From: Gemmatimonadales bacterium UBA2989
Lineage (GTDB): Bacteria > Gemmatimonadota > Gemmatimonadetes > Longimicrobiales > Gaopeijiaceae
Reading direction: 5' to 3'
Assembly: GCA_002346625.1 (NCBI GenBank)
Contig: DEAF01000033.1
Span: 2,463-34,826 of the forward strand
DNA length: 32,364 nt
Shown: positions 31,765-32,364 of the stretch, piece after piece
Layout of the letters: each line of letters starts with the position of its first letter
Numbering within the stretch: the first letter of the stretch is position 1
Made by a program: the position numbers and the translations under genes
Notes under the pieces: model-generated
Told to the model about the DNA's origin: nothing
What the model saw: the letters and a program-made list of their open reading frames with translations, nothing else
Database searches by the model: none

Positions 31765-32364
31765 ATGCATCTTGATTTCAGTACTCAGGCACATTTTTTG
31801 ATTGCACTGGCCCCGGAATTGGTCTTATCTGTTTTTGGCATGGTTGTCCTGCTATTGGGAGTAGGTGATAGGAGGAGAGATGATCACAGTCCTGCTCTAG
31901 ACCTAGGATGGATAGCTGTAATAGGGGTGGCCGTCGCATTTTTGGCAAACAGCTGGCTTTACGGTATATCAGAAGTGGGGAACACATCCGTTATAGCACT
32001 AGACTCCCTGGCTTTATTTGCAAACTGGATATTCATAGCAGCTTTAGGATTGAGTGTTCTTATTTCGATTCCTTACGTAAAAAATCAAAAACTACAGGCA
32101 GGAGAATTTTACGGACTTCTTATTTACTCAACTGTAGGTTTGATGATCATGGCGGCCGCACGAGATCTTATCCTGATTTTCTTGGGGCTCGAGATTATGT
32201 CTATAGCTGTATATGCTCTAACAGCGATGAATCGTCGTGATAAGAGGTCTGCGGAAGCAGGCTTAAAATATTTCATACTTGGTGCGTTTTCCACGGGATT
32301 TTTTTTATATGGAATCGCTCTGATTTACGGAGCCACGGGCAGCACCAATATTAGCCATATAGCT
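31765..32364 (+). CDS. nuoN: NADH-quinone oxidoreductase subunit N, partial (cut by right edge)
   Basis: NuoN (ND2) is the third antiporter-like subunit of the membrane arm. The frame is open from the ATG at 31765 to the window end, giving 200 residues with no stop; the full family length is about 470-490. The N-terminus ALAPELVLSVFGMVVLLLG is typical, and GLEIMSIAVYALTAMNRRDKRSAEAGLKYFILGAFS carries the helix-5 Glu and channel Lys (given here from about 144 on as LGLEIMSIAVYAL and LKYFILGAFS). It follows nuoM by four bases and completes the canonical nuoA-N order. Confidence 0.93.
   Translation, partial: MHLDFSTQAHFLIALAPELVLSVFGMVVLLLGVGDRRRDDHSPALDLGWIAVIGVAVAFLANSWLYGISEVGNTSVIALDSLALFANWIFIAALGLSVLISIPYVKNQKLQAGEFYGLLIYSTVGLMIMAAARDLILIFLGLEIMSIAVYALTAMNRRDKRSAEAGLKYFILGAFSTGFFLYGIALIYGATGSTNISHIA

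Overview
The window looks like a chromosomal segment of a Gram-negative, aerobically respiring bacterium. It carries outer-membrane lipoproteins, a tripartite RND efflux system, a Tat-exported protein and a full 14-subunit respiratory complex I. Most genes are moderately AT-rich (about 45% GC in a 60-base sample, positions 1261-1320). The protein set would suit a marine Gemmatimonadota or another FCB-related lineage. That placement is an impression from protein families, not proof, because there is no rRNA gene here.

Layout. Positions 1-982 hold two minus-strand envelope genes: a His-rich lipoprotein that runs off the left edge and is clearly GC-richer than the rest (62% over its last 180 visible codon bases), and a small membrane-anchored protein with a CxxxHxHxxC motif. 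Positions 1109-3445 hold a DapB-like reductase lacking the usual His pair, a DUF2177 membrane protein, a small lipoprotein, a CPXCG zinc-ribbon-like protein, a DUF2905 membrane protein and a possible 43-residue lipoprotein. Positions 3692-9656 are an efflux operon in the order outer-membrane factor, adaptor, RND permease, closed by a strong bidirectional terminator. Positions 9740-12579 hold a Tat-exported relative of 2,5-dihydroxypyridine dioxygenase/M29 aminopeptidase on the minus strand, then an unknown secreted protein and a voltage-gated potassium channel with a C-terminal zinc ribbon.

Positions 12675-15281 pair a secreted M24 Xaa-Pro peptidase with a proline-racemase-family enzyme of the Ser/Cys type, suggesting salvage of proline- or hydroxyproline-containing peptides. 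A tRNA-Arg(UCU), a GGQ release-factor-like protein, an AI-2E-family transporter, a 171-residue protein of a family often misnamed 'ABC transporter ATPase', a cold-shock protein and dCTP deaminase follow.

Positions 18739-32364 are the nuo operon, nuoA to nuoN in canonical order with nuoC and nuoD separate, mostly with overlapping or nearly touching genes. nuoN is cut by the right edge. A sigma70-like promoter lies just before nuoA, and its -35 box contains the TTG that a longest-frame caller would take as the nuoA start. The dcd-nuoA spacer holds five TCTAA/TTAGA half-sites that may be an operator array.

I found no CRISPR array, insertion sequence, prophage or recognisable defence island. The most interesting points are active-site substitutions in three enzymes (DapB-like, NicX-like, proline-racemase-like), the compositional break at the left edge and the structured dcd-nuoA spacer.
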